Shown piece after piece: positions 6,680-13,601 of a stretch of DNA of 14,072 nt. Both the position numbers and the translations under genes were made by a program. Each line of letters begins with the position of its first letter. Within the stretch, counting starts at the first letter, position 1. Location: assembly GCA_964592815.1 (NCBI GenBank), contig CAZQGE010000032.1, positions 1-14,072 on the forward strand. The letters run 5' to 3'. The notes beneath the pieces were generated by a model that saw only the letters and a list, made by a program, of their open reading frames with translations, was not told where the DNA came from and did no database searches. The DNA comes from CAZQGE01 sp964592815. GTDB lineage: Bacteria; Bacillota; Clostridia; Christensenellales; CAG-917.

Positions 6680-7996
6680 ATGGCAAAACCTTTGGTGGCA
6701 GTAGTTGGCCGTCCCAACGTGGGAAAATCAACTTTATTTAATCGTTTGGTAGGCAATAGAATTTCTATTGTAGAAGACACTCCAGGTGTTACGCGTGACC
6801 GCATATATGCAGATTGCGAATGGTGTGGCAGGGCTTTTTCTTTGATTGACACAGGCGGTTTGGAGATTAAAAGTCAAGACGAAATGTGGTCGCACATAAG
6901 AAATCAAGTGGAAATTGCATTGGAGACTGCTGACGCTGTCGTATATGTTGTTGACGGCAAAACAGGGCTTACTATGGACGACCACGCTATCGCAAGTTAT
7001 ATAAGAAAAAGCAACTTGCCCGTTGTGCTTGCGGTGAACAAACTTGACAACAACGAAGTTTACAACACCTATGATTTTTATTCATTGGGATTTGGAGAGC
7101 CTTTGGCTGTTTCAGCTGAACAAGGCAAAGGTTTAGGGGATTTGCTTGACGCTATTTGTGAGGTTATACCCGAGTATAACGTAGAGCAAGATGCCGACAA
7201 AATTAAGATTGCAATAGTAGGTAAGCCGAATGCAGGAAAATCATCGCTTACGAACAAATTATTGGGATATGAGCGTTGCATTGTCAGCGATATTGCAGGC
7301 ACAACACGTGACGCAATCGATACTGACCTTACGGTAGGTGACGATAAATATTTGATTATTGACACAGCGGGAATGCGCAAAAAAAAGAGCGTCAACGAAG
7401 ATTTGGAACGCTACTCTGTTATGAGAGCGTTGCTTGCGGTAAGACGCGCAGACGTTGTTTTGATTGTATGTGACGCAAATGAAGGCTTAACAGAACAAGA
7501 CGTAAAAATTGCAGGTTTTGTGCACGAAGAAGGCAAACCATCGCTTATTGTTATGAATAAGTGGGATTTGGTGGATAAAGACAATTCTACTGTAAATACT
7601 TTTGAGAAAAAATTGGCGGAAGATTTGAAATTTATGGATTATTACAAGTCCGTTTACGTATCGGCAAAAAGCGGAAAGAGAGTTGAAAATATTTTACCGC
7701 TTGCAAAGCAGATTGTGGAAAATAATTCAAGAAGAATAAATACGGGATTGCTCAACGAAGTTTTGAATGAAGCAATACGCATAACAGAACCACCAGCCAG
7801 ACTTGGCAAACGTCTTAAACTATATTTTATCACTCAAGTGGCAATAAATCCGCCAACGTTTATCATCAAGGTAAACGACCCTGAACTTGTTCATTTCAGC
7901 TATAAGAGGTATCTTGAAAACGTGATGAGAAAGAGCTTTGATTTTAGCGGTACGCCAATAAAAATTCTTATCAGGAAAAATGACGAGGAACGATAA
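6680..7996 (+). CDS. der: Ribosome-assembly GTPase Der (EngA)
   Basis: Essential tandem GTPase that acts in maturation of the 50S ribosomal subunit. The 438-residue length is typical. The first G domain shows G1 GRPNVGKST (10-18), the DTPGVTRD segment (33-40), G3 DTGG (57-60) and G4 NKLD (120-123). The second has G1 GKPNAGKSS (181-189), G3 DTAGM and G4 NKWD (about 295). A C-terminal KH-like domain follows, with the family pattern PPTFIIKVNDPELVHFSYKRYLEN. GAGG at 6671-6674 lies 5 nt before the ATG. The DUF512-der order is a frequent clostridial arrangement, and with only a 68-nt gap and no terminator the gene is probably read from the rnj promoter. plsY and gpsA, which often follow der in Clostridia, are absent here. 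Confidence 0.98.
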   Translation: MAKPLVAVVGRPNVGKSTLFNRLVGNRISIVEDTPGVTRDRIYADCEWCGRAFSLIDTGGLEIKSQDEMWSHIRNQVEIALETADAVVYVVDGKTGLTMDDHAIASYIRKSNLPVVLAVNKLDNNEVYNTYDFYSLGFGEPLAVSAEQGKGLGDLLDAICEVIPEYNVEQDADKIKIAIVGKPNAGKSSLTNKLLGYERCIVSDIAGTTRDAIDTDLTVGDDKYLIIDTAGMRKKKSVNEDLERYSVMRALLAVRRADVVLIVCDANEGLTEQDVKIAGFVHEEGKPSLIVMNKWDLVDKDNSTVNTFEKKLAEDLKFMDYYKSVYVSAKSGKRVENILPLAKQIVENNSRRINTGLLNEVLNEAIRITEPPARLGKRLKLYFITQVAINPPTFIIKVNDPELVHFSYKRYLENVMRKSFDFSGTPIKILIRKNDEER

Positions 7997-8001
7997 ATTG
8001 C

Positions 8002-8030
8002 TTGCACAGCAAATAATAGTGTGATAAAAT
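8002..8030 (+). promoter_or_regulatory. Candidate promoter of the aspartate aminotransferase gene
   Basis: TTGCAC (8002-8007) and TAAAAT (8025-8030) are 17 nt apart, with TG at 8022-8023 making an extended -10 (TGATAAAAT). The -35 is weak (three of six). It lies in the 67-nt gap after der and would start transcription near 8037. The same gap holds a 5-bp hairpin (TTGCT/AGCAA, 7998-8012) without a T-run, so der transcripts may also read through. Confidence 0.45.
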
Positions 8031-8063
8031 TTCATAAGATTTCTGAAAAGAAATAGGAGATTT

Positions 8064-9338
8064 ATGGATTATAAAATTCTTTCAAAAAATGAATTGGAAT
8101 TATTGCTTGAAGAAGAACGCAAAAATTTCAAAAAACTTGCAAAACGTGGTATTACTGTTGATATGACTAGAGGTCGTCCCGCAAAGGAACAGCTTGAAAT
8201 TGCAATGCCAATGCTTCAAAACGCAGCTACTTATAACTATGCCTTGAGTTCGGCGGACGCCCGAAATTATGGAGAACCCGCAGGCATTAAAGAAGCAAGG
8301 GTTTTGTTTGCTGAAATTTTTGACGTAAAACCCGAAGAAGTCATAGTGAACGATGGAAGCAGTCTTGACTTGATGTATATGCTTATTCAGTTTGCAATGC
8401 AGTTTGGCGTTTTAGGTTCAACACCGTGGAACAAACTTAAAAAAGTAAAATTTATTTGTCCAGCACCAGGATATGACCGCCATTTTTCAATCTGCGAAAC
8501 ATTCGGTATTGATATGGTGACAATTCCTATGTTGCAGGACGGTCCTGATATGGACTTGTTGGAAGCTCTTGTAAAAGAGGACGACTCAATCAAGGGTATA
8601 TGGTGCGTACCTAAATATTCAAATCCAACTGGGATTGTGTTTTCTGACAAAGTTGTTGAACGTTTGGCAAATATGAAAACAGCCGCCACAGATTTTAGAA
8701 TATTTTGGGACAACGCTTACGTTGTTCACAGCCTTTACGACGGAGATGACAAACTTAAAAACATTTTTGACGCAAGCAAAAAAGCGGGTACTTACGACCG
8801 TGTTTATTCTTTTGCTTCAACATCAAAAATTACGTTTGCTGGCAGCGGAATTGCTGCGCTTGCCGCCTCTGAAAACAACGTACAAGACATTTTGAAAAAA
8901 ATGTTTTTCAAGCAAATCAACCCAAACAAAGTCAACCAAGTTATGCACGTTAACTTTTTGAAGAACCTTGACAATATTAAAAAAATTATGGTGCAACACG
9001 CAAATGTGTTAAGACCAAAATTTCAACTTTTTGATGAAAAATTTACCCAAGCGTTTTATGGTGACCAATATGTTAGTTGGTCAAAACCACGTGGAGGTTA
9101 TTTTATATCGGTTGATGTAAAATCGTGCGCTAAGAGAATTGTTGAGTTGTCATCACTAGCTGGCGTCAAATTTACAGCGGCAGGCGCAACCTTCCCCTAC
9201 AAAAACGATGACCACGACTCAAATATAAGAATTGCGCCGTCAGTTCCTAATTTGCAAGAAATGGATTATGCCATCGAAGTGTTGGTGTCTGCCATTAGAC
9301 AAGCTAGAATAGAATTGGTGTTGACAAAACTAATCTAA
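8064..9338 (+). CDS. Aspartate aminotransferase, class I subgroup Ic (MocR-like aminotransferase fold)
   Basis: PLP-dependent aminotransferase of 424 residues. The N-terminal DMTRGRPAKEQLE (33-45) and the DARNYGEPAGI segment (65-75) are characteristic of the 'Aminotran_MocR' group, whose mycobacterial and corynebacterial members are aspartate aminotransferases (aspartate + 2-oxoglutarate to oxaloacetate + glutamate). Cofactor residues are visible: Asn187 in SNPTG, Asp216 in FWDNAYVVH, Lys255 in FASTSKITFAGSG as the Schiff base, and a C-terminal Arg in SNIRIAPSVP for the substrate carboxylate. No DNA-binding domain is fused, so it is an enzyme rather than a MocR regulator. AGGAGA at 8055-8060 fixes the start. 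The gene is closed by a strong terminator 2 nt after the stop codon. Substrate is inferred from the family; other amino-donor specificity is possible. Confidence 0.85.
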   Translation: MDYKILSKNELELLLEEERKNFKKLAKRGITVDMTRGRPAKEQLEIAMPMLQNAATYNYALSSADARNYGEPAGIKEARVLFAEIFDVKPEEVIVNDGSSLDLMYMLIQFAMQFGVLGSTPWNKLKKVKFICPAPGYDRHFSICETFGIDMVTIPMLQDGPDMDLLEALVKEDDSIKGIWCVPKYSNPTGIVFSDKVVERLANMKTAATDFRIFWDNAYVVHSLYDGDDKLKNIFDASKKAGTYDRVYSFASTSKITFAGSGIAALAASENNVQDILKKMFFKQINPNKVNQVMHVNFLKNLDNIKKIMVQHANVLRPKFQLFDEKFTQAFYGDQYVSWSKPRGGYFISVDVKSCAKRIVELSSLAGVKFTAAGATFPYKNDDHDSNIRIAPSVPNLQEMDYAIEVLVSAIRQARIELVLTKLI

Positions 9339-9340
9339 CC

Positions 9341-9368
9341 AAATTGACCGATTTTTCGGTCAATTTTT
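9341..9368 (+). terminator. Intrinsic terminator after the aminotransferase gene
   Basis: A perfect 11-bp stem, AAATTGACCGA (9341-9351) with TCGGTCAATTT (9356-9366), a TTTT loop, and a T-run through 9368. The palindromic form suggests it could also work in reverse, but no minus-strand gene faces it. It separates the aminotransferase from purC. Confidence 0.9.
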
Positions 9369-9398
9369 ATTAAGAAATCTTTATATGAGGTATATACT

Positions 9399-10082
9399 AT
9401 GAACAAAATTTATCAGGGCAAAACAAAAGACGTCTATTCTCTTGACAATGGCAATGTTCTTCTCAAATTCAAGGACGATTGCACGGGTAAAGACGGCGTT
9501 TTCGACCCAGGCGAAAACACGGTTGGTCTTACCATTGACGGAATTGGCAAAGCTAATCTTGAAGTTTCGGTTATGTTCTTTGAAATTCTAAAGAAAGCGG
9601 GCATTAAAACTCACTATATTGGTGCGAATATTGCTGACGCAACAATGGAAGTCTTACCTGCCAAGGTTTTTGGTAAAGGTCTTGAAATAATTTGCCGACT
9701 TGTTGCAACTGGTAGTTTTGTACGTCGTTACGGCGAATATATTGCCGATGGAACAAAACTTGAAGGCGGATATGTTGAAGCTACATTGAAAGATGATATG
9801 CGCGGCGACCCGTTGATTACGTCAGAAGGACTTTCAGCTCTTGGCATCATGTCACAAAAAATGTTTGACAGTATGAAATCTCAAACTCTTGCCATCACAA
9901 AAATTGTTGCAGATGAACTTAAAAAAAAGGGTTTGGAACTTTGGGATATTAAGTTTGAATTTGGCTACAACAATGGCGAAGTTATACTTATTGATGAAAT
10001 TGCAAGCGGAAATATGCGTGTCTACAAAAACGGTAAAATTGTTGACCCCGTCGAGCTTACAAAAATTATTTTAGCAAAATAG
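9399..10082 (+). CDS. purC: Phosphoribosylaminoimidazole-succinocarboxamide synthase
   Basis: SAICAR synthetase of de novo purine synthesis: joins aspartate to CAIR using ATP. The 227-residue protein is the short bacterial form. The ATP-grasp-like N-terminus IYQGKTKDVYSLDNGNVLLKFKDD is split by GTVG-like FDPGENTVGLT, followed by ICRLVATGSFVRRYG (about 103-117, substrate-binding signature), LKDDMRGDPLI, and the C-terminal LIDEIASGNMRVYKNG, which matches the clostridial variant of the usual DE-SPD motif. GAGG at 9387-9390 lies 8 nt before the ATG. The gene stands alone between two terminators rather than in a pur operon; I could not find a good promoter in the 30 nt left after the upstream terminator, so some read-through may be involved. 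Its aspartate substrate links it loosely with the upstream aminotransferase. Confidence 0.97.
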   Translation: MNKIYQGKTKDVYSLDNGNVLLKFKDDCTGKDGVFDPGENTVGLTIDGIGKANLEVSVMFFEILKKAGIKTHYIGANIADATMEVLPAKVFGKGLEIICRLVATGSFVRRYGEYIADGTKLEGGYVEATLKDDMRGDPLITSEGLSALGIMSQKMFDSMKSQTLAITKIVADELKKKGLELWDIKFEFGYNNGEVILIDEIASGNMRVYKNGKIVDPVELTKIILAK

Positions 10083-10129
10083 TATAAAAGGCTATTCATA
10101 AAAATAATTAACAATAAACGTACATATAT

Positions 10130-10158
10130 AAGCTACCCAAATTTGAGGTAGCTTTTTT
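10130..10158 (+). terminator. Intrinsic terminator after purC
   Basis: An 8-bp stem AAGCTACC (10130-10137) with GGTAGCTT (10147-10154), a 9-nt loop, and six T residues (10153-10158). It lies 47 nt beyond the purC stop codon. The rest of the 179-nt purC-spoIVA gap holds the sigma-E-like promoter and otherwise featureless AT-rich DNA. Confidence 0.9.
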
Positions 10159-10207
10159 ATGTTCAAAAATGTGCTTTCAAAAAAATCAAAATATATTGTT
10201 TTATTTG

Positions 10208-10236
10208 TCATATTTCAAATTTTTGTTCCATATATT
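10208..10236 (+). promoter_or_regulatory. Near-consensus sigma-E promoter of spoIVA
   Basis: TCATATT (10208-10214) matches the Bacillus sigma-E -35 consensus (K-M-ATATT) at every position. After a 14-nt spacer, CATATATT (10229-10236) matches the -10 consensus CATACA-H-T at all but one position. Transcription would begin near 10243, about 19 nt before the spoIVA start codon. B. subtilis spoIVA is known to be transcribed by sigma-E in the mother cell, so sequence and biology agree. Confidence 0.75.
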
Positions 10237-10250
10237 TTAGCAAACCGATA

Positions 10251-10256
10251 TGGAGG
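10251..10256 (+). promoter_or_regulatory. Ribosome binding site that sets the spoIVA start
   Basis: TGGAGG lies 5 nt before the ATG at 10262 and overlaps an in-frame ATG at 10250. The upstream ATG has no Shine-Dalgarno of its own and would fall only about 7 nt from the predicted transcript end. The 10262 start is therefore preferred. Confidence 0.85.
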
Positions 10257-10261
10257 AATTT

Positions 10262-11740
10262 ATGGAGAATTTTGACCTTTACCGAGATATAGCCACAAGA
10301 ACGGGCGGAGATATCTATGTCGGAGTAGTCGGACCTGTGCGAACAGGGAAGTCAACTTTGATAAAACAGGTTATGCAACAATTTATTTTGGACGGCATTA
10401 TTGATGAAAATGACAAACGGCGCGCTATTGATGAAATTCCACAATCTGCCGACGGAAAAACAGTTATGACAACTCAGCCGAAATTTGTGCCTAACGAAGC
10501 GGTAAAAGTGCATTTTTCAGACAAACTCGCGCTTAATATGCGTATGGTAGACTGTGTTGGCTATATGGTTGACGGCGCGTTAGGCGGTGTAGAAGACGGA
10601 CGTGAGCGTGTGGTTATGACGCCGTGGTCAGATAAGGGAATGCCTTTTGCAAAAGCAGCAGAAATTGGAACAGAAAAGGTGATAAAAGAGCATAGCACAA
10701 TTGCGCTTGCTGTGTTTACTGACGGCAGTTTTTCAGAAATTCCACGCGACAATTATCAAAGCGCAGAAGACCGAATTGTTAAAGAACTGAAAGACATAGG
10801 TAAACCTTTTGCAATTATTCTTAACACGGCAGACCCGCTCAGTCCTAAGGCTGTCGAATTGCGTACAGAATTGCAGGCAAAGTATGACGCCCCCGTGCTG
10901 CTTAAAAACGTTATGGCAATAGGGCAATTTGACATAGCTGAGATTATGGAAAGCATATTGATGGAATTTGAAGTTAAACTTATTGATTTTGACCTTCCTC
11001 GCTGGATACAGGCGTTGGATACAGACAGCAAGATTGTAGCTGAATTACTGAATATTGTCAGCGAACTAGGCAAGGAAATTCACAAAATGAAGGACTTTGA
11101 CGAAATTGACAAGTTCTTTGAAAATACTGTTTATTGGAAACTTCCAGAAGGCATTGAACTTGACGCTGGAAAGGGTAGAATTGAAGTCAAACTTATGCCA
11201 AAATCTGAAATTTTCTACAAAGTTTTGAGTGATGAATGCGGTGTTGAAATAAATGACGATTTTGACCTTATGAATCAACTCAGGAATATGGCGTACACCC
11301 ACTCTAAGTCGTTGAAACTTGCTGACGCTATGGAACAGGTTGCAAGCCTTGGATATGGAATAGTTATGCCGTCTATGGACGAAATTGAGCTTAAAGAACC
11401 TGAACTTTTGAAACAAGGTCAGCAATATGGCATAAAACTTAAAGCCACAGCTCCGTCGTTACACATTATGAGAGTTGACGTTGAAACCGAGGTTGCGCCT
11501 ATTGTTGGAAGCGAGCAACAGTCTGCGGATTTGGTTGAAAGTATGCTAAGTGACTTTGAAAACGACAAACAGGCTATTTGGGATATGAATATATTTGGTA
11601 GGTCTTTAAGTTCTCTTGTTGCGGACGGAATAATAAACAAGTTGTCAAACGTTCCGTCTGAGGCAGAAGTAAAACTCAAAAAAACGTTGACACGCATTGT
11701 CAACGAAGGTAAAGGTGGAGTTATCTGTATATTATTATGA
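10262..11740 (+). CDS. spoIVA: Stage IV sporulation protein A
   Basis: Spore-coat morphogenetic ATPase, made in the mother cell, that polymerises on the forespore outer membrane as the basement layer of the coat. From the chosen ATG it is 492 residues, the same length as I recall for B. subtilis, and its N-terminus MENFDLYRDIATRTGGDIYV aligns without gaps with that protein. Numbering then coincides: Walker A GPVRTGKST (24-32) with Lys30, sensor threonines Thr70-Thr71 in MTTQPKF, and Walker B Asp97 in VDCVGYMVDG. A middle and a C-terminal domain follow, ending in the typical hydrophobic GGVICILL tail needed for placement in the family. An alternative in-frame ATG at 10250 would add four residues but lacks an RBS. 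The gene is monocistronic, with a sigma-E promoter upstream and a terminator 21 nt downstream. It is strong evidence that the host forms endospores. Confidence 0.98.
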   Translation: MENFDLYRDIATRTGGDIYVGVVGPVRTGKSTLIKQVMQQFILDGIIDENDKRRAIDEIPQSADGKTVMTTQPKFVPNEAVKVHFSDKLALNMRMVDCVGYMVDGALGGVEDGRERVVMTPWSDKGMPFAKAAEIGTEKVIKEHSTIALAVFTDGSFSEIPRDNYQSAEDRIVKELKDIGKPFAIILNTADPLSPKAVELRTELQAKYDAPVLLKNVMAIGQFDIAEIMESILMEFEVKLIDFDLPRWIQALDTDSKIVAELLNIVSELGKEIHKMKDFDEIDKFFENTVYWKLPEGIELDAGKGRIEVKLMPKSEIFYKVLSDECGVEINDDFDLMNQLRNMAYTHSKSLKLADAMEQVASLGYGIVMPSMDEIELKEPELLKQGQQYGIKLKATAPSLHIMRVDVETEVAPIVGSEQQSADLVESMLSDFENDKQAIWDMNIFGRSLSSLVADGIINKLSNVPSEAEVKLKKTLTRIVNEGKGGVICILL

Positions 11741-11761
11741 CGCCGTTTGCAAAGGATGAGC

Positions 11762-11791
11762 AAGGCAACCGTAAAATCGGTTGCCTTTTTT
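11762..11791 (+). terminator. Intrinsic terminator after spoIVA
   Basis: A perfect 10-bp stem AAGGCAACCG (11762-11771) with CGGTTGCCTT (11778-11787), a 6-nt loop TAAAAT, and six T residues (11786-11791). Confidence 0.95.
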
Positions 11792-11802
11792 ATGGATAAC
11801 GG

Positions 11803-11831
11803 TTGGTAAAAAGTGTTTGTTGGTGTATAAT
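11803..11831 (+). promoter_or_regulatory. Candidate sigma-A promoter of the ACT-UPF0210 pair
   Basis: TTGGTA (11803-11808) and a perfect TATAAT (11826-11831) are separated by 17 nt. The expected start is near 11838, about 22 nt before the ACT gene ATG. It begins just after the spoIVA terminator, so the pair forms its own unit. Confidence 0.7.
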
Positions 11832-11859
11832 ATCAAAAAGTATATTTTAGGAGTTACCT

Positions 11860-12123
11860 ATGAAGGCTATTGTTTCTGTTTTGGGCGTCGATAAAACTGG
11901 CATAATTGCAAAAGTTTCTGACACTCTTTTCAAAATGAACATCAATATTGAAGATATTTCACAAACCATTATGCAAGATTATTTTACAATGATTATGATG
12001 ATTGGCTTTGACGGTTGCGCAATAGAGGACGTCAATGATGCTTTGCAAAAAGTCGCAAAAGATATGGACGTTGAAATTAACGTGCGCCACGAGGATATTT
12101 TCAAGTCTATGCATAGAATATAA
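11860..12123 (+). CDS. Small ACT-domain protein, UPF0237 family
   Basis: An 87-residue protein that is a single ACT domain. The first strand and ligand loop read VSVLGVDKTGIIAKVSDTL (6-24), the classic ACT beta-1/Gly-rich turn/helix pattern, followed by INIEDISQTIMQDYFTMIMMIGF for strands 2 and 3. Such domains bind amino acids or other small ligands and resemble the GcvR regulator; no catalytic or DNA-binding part is present. AGGAG (11849-11853) sits 6 nt before the ATG. The downstream UPF0210 gene starts 12 nt after its stop codon, and these two families are regularly found as a pair in bacteria and archaea. That suggests the ACT protein senses a ligand for, or forms a complex with, its partner. 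The ligand is unknown. Confidence 0.9.
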   Translation: MKAIVSVLGVDKTGIIAKVSDTLFKMNINIEDISQTIMQDYFTMIMMIGFDGCAIEDVNDALQKVAKDMDVEINVRHEDIFKSMHRI

Positions 12124-12135
12124 TTATGGTGGGAT

Positions 12136-13485
12136 ATGATAAACAATAGTGAAATTTTTGAAACTATCGAAATGATTAAGGTTCAAAACCTTGATATAAG
12201 GACAATAACAATGCATTTGTCCTTGTTTGATTGTATTTCAGATGATAAAGAAAAAACAGCGAAAAAAGTTTACGACAAACTTATTGCAAAGGCGTCTGGA
12301 ATTAGAGAAGTCGCCGACAAAATTCAAGCAAAATACGGCATTCCAATTGTAAACAAACGCTTGTCAGTCAGCCCTATAAGTCTGATTGGAGCGTCAAGTG
12401 GCGGTTATCGTGAAATAGCATTGGCTATGGATAAAGTTGCCCACGAAATTGGAATTGATTTTATTGGCGGTTATTCTGCTTTGGTTCAAAAATCTATGAC
12501 CAAAGAAGAAATTGAATTTATCCATACAATTCCGCAAGTGCTTGCTGAAACTGAAAGGGTTTGCAGTTCTGTAAACGTAGGCTCAACAAGAGCTGGCATA
12601 AATATGGACGCCGTCAAACTTATGGGCGAAATCGTCAAAGAAACGGCAAAAGCTAGCAAGGATAATGGAAGTATTGGTTGCGCTAAATTGGTTGTTTTTG
12701 CAAATGCTGTTGAAGATAATCCATTTATGGCTGGCTCATTTAACGGTGTGTCTGAAGGTGACGCGGTAATAAACGTTGGAATTTCTGGTCCTGGCACCGT
12801 TAAGGCTGCTCTCGAAAGAATTAAAGGTGAAGATTGCGCCGTTATGGCAGAAGTTATCAAAAAGACTGCATTCAAAATTACACGTATAGGTGAACTTGTT
12901 GGCAGAGAAGCCGCAAAAATGTTGGGCGCAGAATTTGGAATTATTGATTTATCGCTTGCTCCAACTCCAATCAGAAACGACAGCGTTGCCGAAGTTCTTG
13001 AAGAAATGGGCTTGTCAACAGTTGGAACACACGGAACGACAGCTTGCCTTGCTATGCTCAACGACGCAGTAAAAAAAGGCGGAACAATGGGAAGTTCACG
13101 CGTTGGTGGTTTAAGTGGTGCGTTTATCCCTGTAAGCGAAGATATTGGAATGATTGAAGCCGTAAAGAAAGGCGCAATTTCTTTGGATAAACTTGAAGCT
13201 ATGACGTCAGTATGTTCAGTCGGCTTGGATATGATTGCAATTCCTGGTGATACCTCGGCAAAAACTATATCTGCTATAATTGCCGATGAAGCCGCTATTG
13301 GTGTTATAAACAACAAAACGACAGCTGTTAGGGTTATTCCTGTTTACGGCAAACAAGAAGGTTTTGTTGATTTTGGCGGACTTTTAGGATATGCTCCGAT
13401 TATGCCTGTGGGCGATGGTAACGCCGATGCGTTTATATCACGCGGGGGACGTATTCCTGCCCCAATTCACTCCTACAAAAACTAA
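12136..13485 (+). CDS. UPF0210 (DUF711) family protein of unknown function
   Basis: A 449-residue cytosolic protein of the UPF0210/DUF711 family, whose biochemical role is not established to my knowledge. Family landmarks include ENLDIRTI-like VQNLDIRTITMHLSLFDC (16-33), Gly-Ala-Ser-Ser-Gly-Gly (85-90), NVGSTRAGIN (147-156), NVGISGPGTV (213-222) and a glycine-rich C-terminus (DFGGLLGYAPIMPVGDGNAD). The many conserved glycine turns suggest ligand or metabolite binding. No signal peptide or membrane segment is present. The ATG lies 2 nt after a GGTGGGA stretch, which is closer than an ideal Shine-Dalgarno; close spacing to the ACT gene implies coupled translation. It is followed by a strong terminator, so the unit contains just these two genes. 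Some family members are described as related to pyruvate-formate-lyase-like proteins in databases; I see no evidence for that here. Confidence 0.92.
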   Translation: MINNSEIFETIEMIKVQNLDIRTITMHLSLFDCISDDKEKTAKKVYDKLIAKASGIREVADKIQAKYGIPIVNKRLSVSPISLIGASSGGYREIALAMDKVAHEIGIDFIGGYSALVQKSMTKEEIEFIHTIPQVLAETERVCSSVNVGSTRAGINMDAVKLMGEIVKETAKASKDNGSIGCAKLVVFANAVEDNPFMAGSFNGVSEGDAVINVGISGPGTVKAALERIKGEDCAVMAEVIKKTAFKITRIGELVGREAAKMLGAEFGIIDLSLAPTPIRNDSVAEVLEEMGLSTVGTHGTTACLAMLNDAVKKGGTMGSSRVGGLSGAFIPVSEDIGMIEAVKKGAISLDKLEAMTSVCSVGLDMIAIPGDTSAKTISAIIADEAAIGVINNKTTAVRVIPVYGKQEGFVDFGGLLGYAPIMPVGDGNADAFISRGGRIPAPIHSYKN

Positions 13486-13523
13486 ATTATAAGTGTTTGT
13501 GTAAATGTTTTAACAGATAAATT

Positions 13524-13549
13524 AAAAAGTCGCGTTTTGCGACTTTTTT
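13524..13549 (+). terminator. Intrinsic terminator after the UPF0210 gene
   Basis: A 10-bp stem AAAAAGTCGC (13524-13533) with GCGACTTTTT (13539-13548), loop GTTTT, T-run to 13549. The A-run on the other side means it could also stop minus-strand transcription. Confidence 0.92.
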
Positions 13550-13553
13550 CATA

Positions 13554-13582
13554 TTGAAATAATTGTTCATTAGCGTTATAAT
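13554..13582 (+). promoter_or_regulatory. Strong sigma-A promoter of the flavoprotein gene
   Basis: TTGAAA (13554-13559, five of six) and a perfect TATAAT (13577-13582) are 17 nt apart, directly after the terminator. Transcription would begin near 13589, only about 13 nt before the ATG at 13602, with TGAGG (13591-13595) as ribosome binding site. The leader is very short, so no leader regulation is expected. Confidence 0.75.
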
Positions 13583-13601
13583 ACTTATGTTGAGGTAAAA
13601 A

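Noticed and set aside
6654..6681. Perfect TTGACA followed after 16 nt by TATTAT at the start of der.
   Set aside because: The -10 overlaps the der ATG, so any transcript would begin inside the gene and lose its start codon. Probably chance.
7998..8012. Hairpin TTGCT/AGCAA after der as a possible terminator.
   Set aside because: Only 5 bp, no T-run follows, and it overlaps the candidate promoter -35.
10159..10275. A 38-codon plus-strand frame with a basic then hydrophobic peptide just upstream of spoIVA, reminiscent in position of a SpoVM-like membrane anchor.
   Set aside because: It begins inside the purC terminator T-run, contains the whole sigma-E promoter and spoIVA ribosome binding site, and lacks a free Shine-Dalgarno. 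It does not resemble the SpoVM sequence.
12486..13316. A long (276-codon) minus-strand open frame opposite the UPF0210 gene.
   Set aside because: It is the mirror of a well-supported gene, with serine/proline/isoleucine-rich content expected from antisense reading, and no ribosome binding site.
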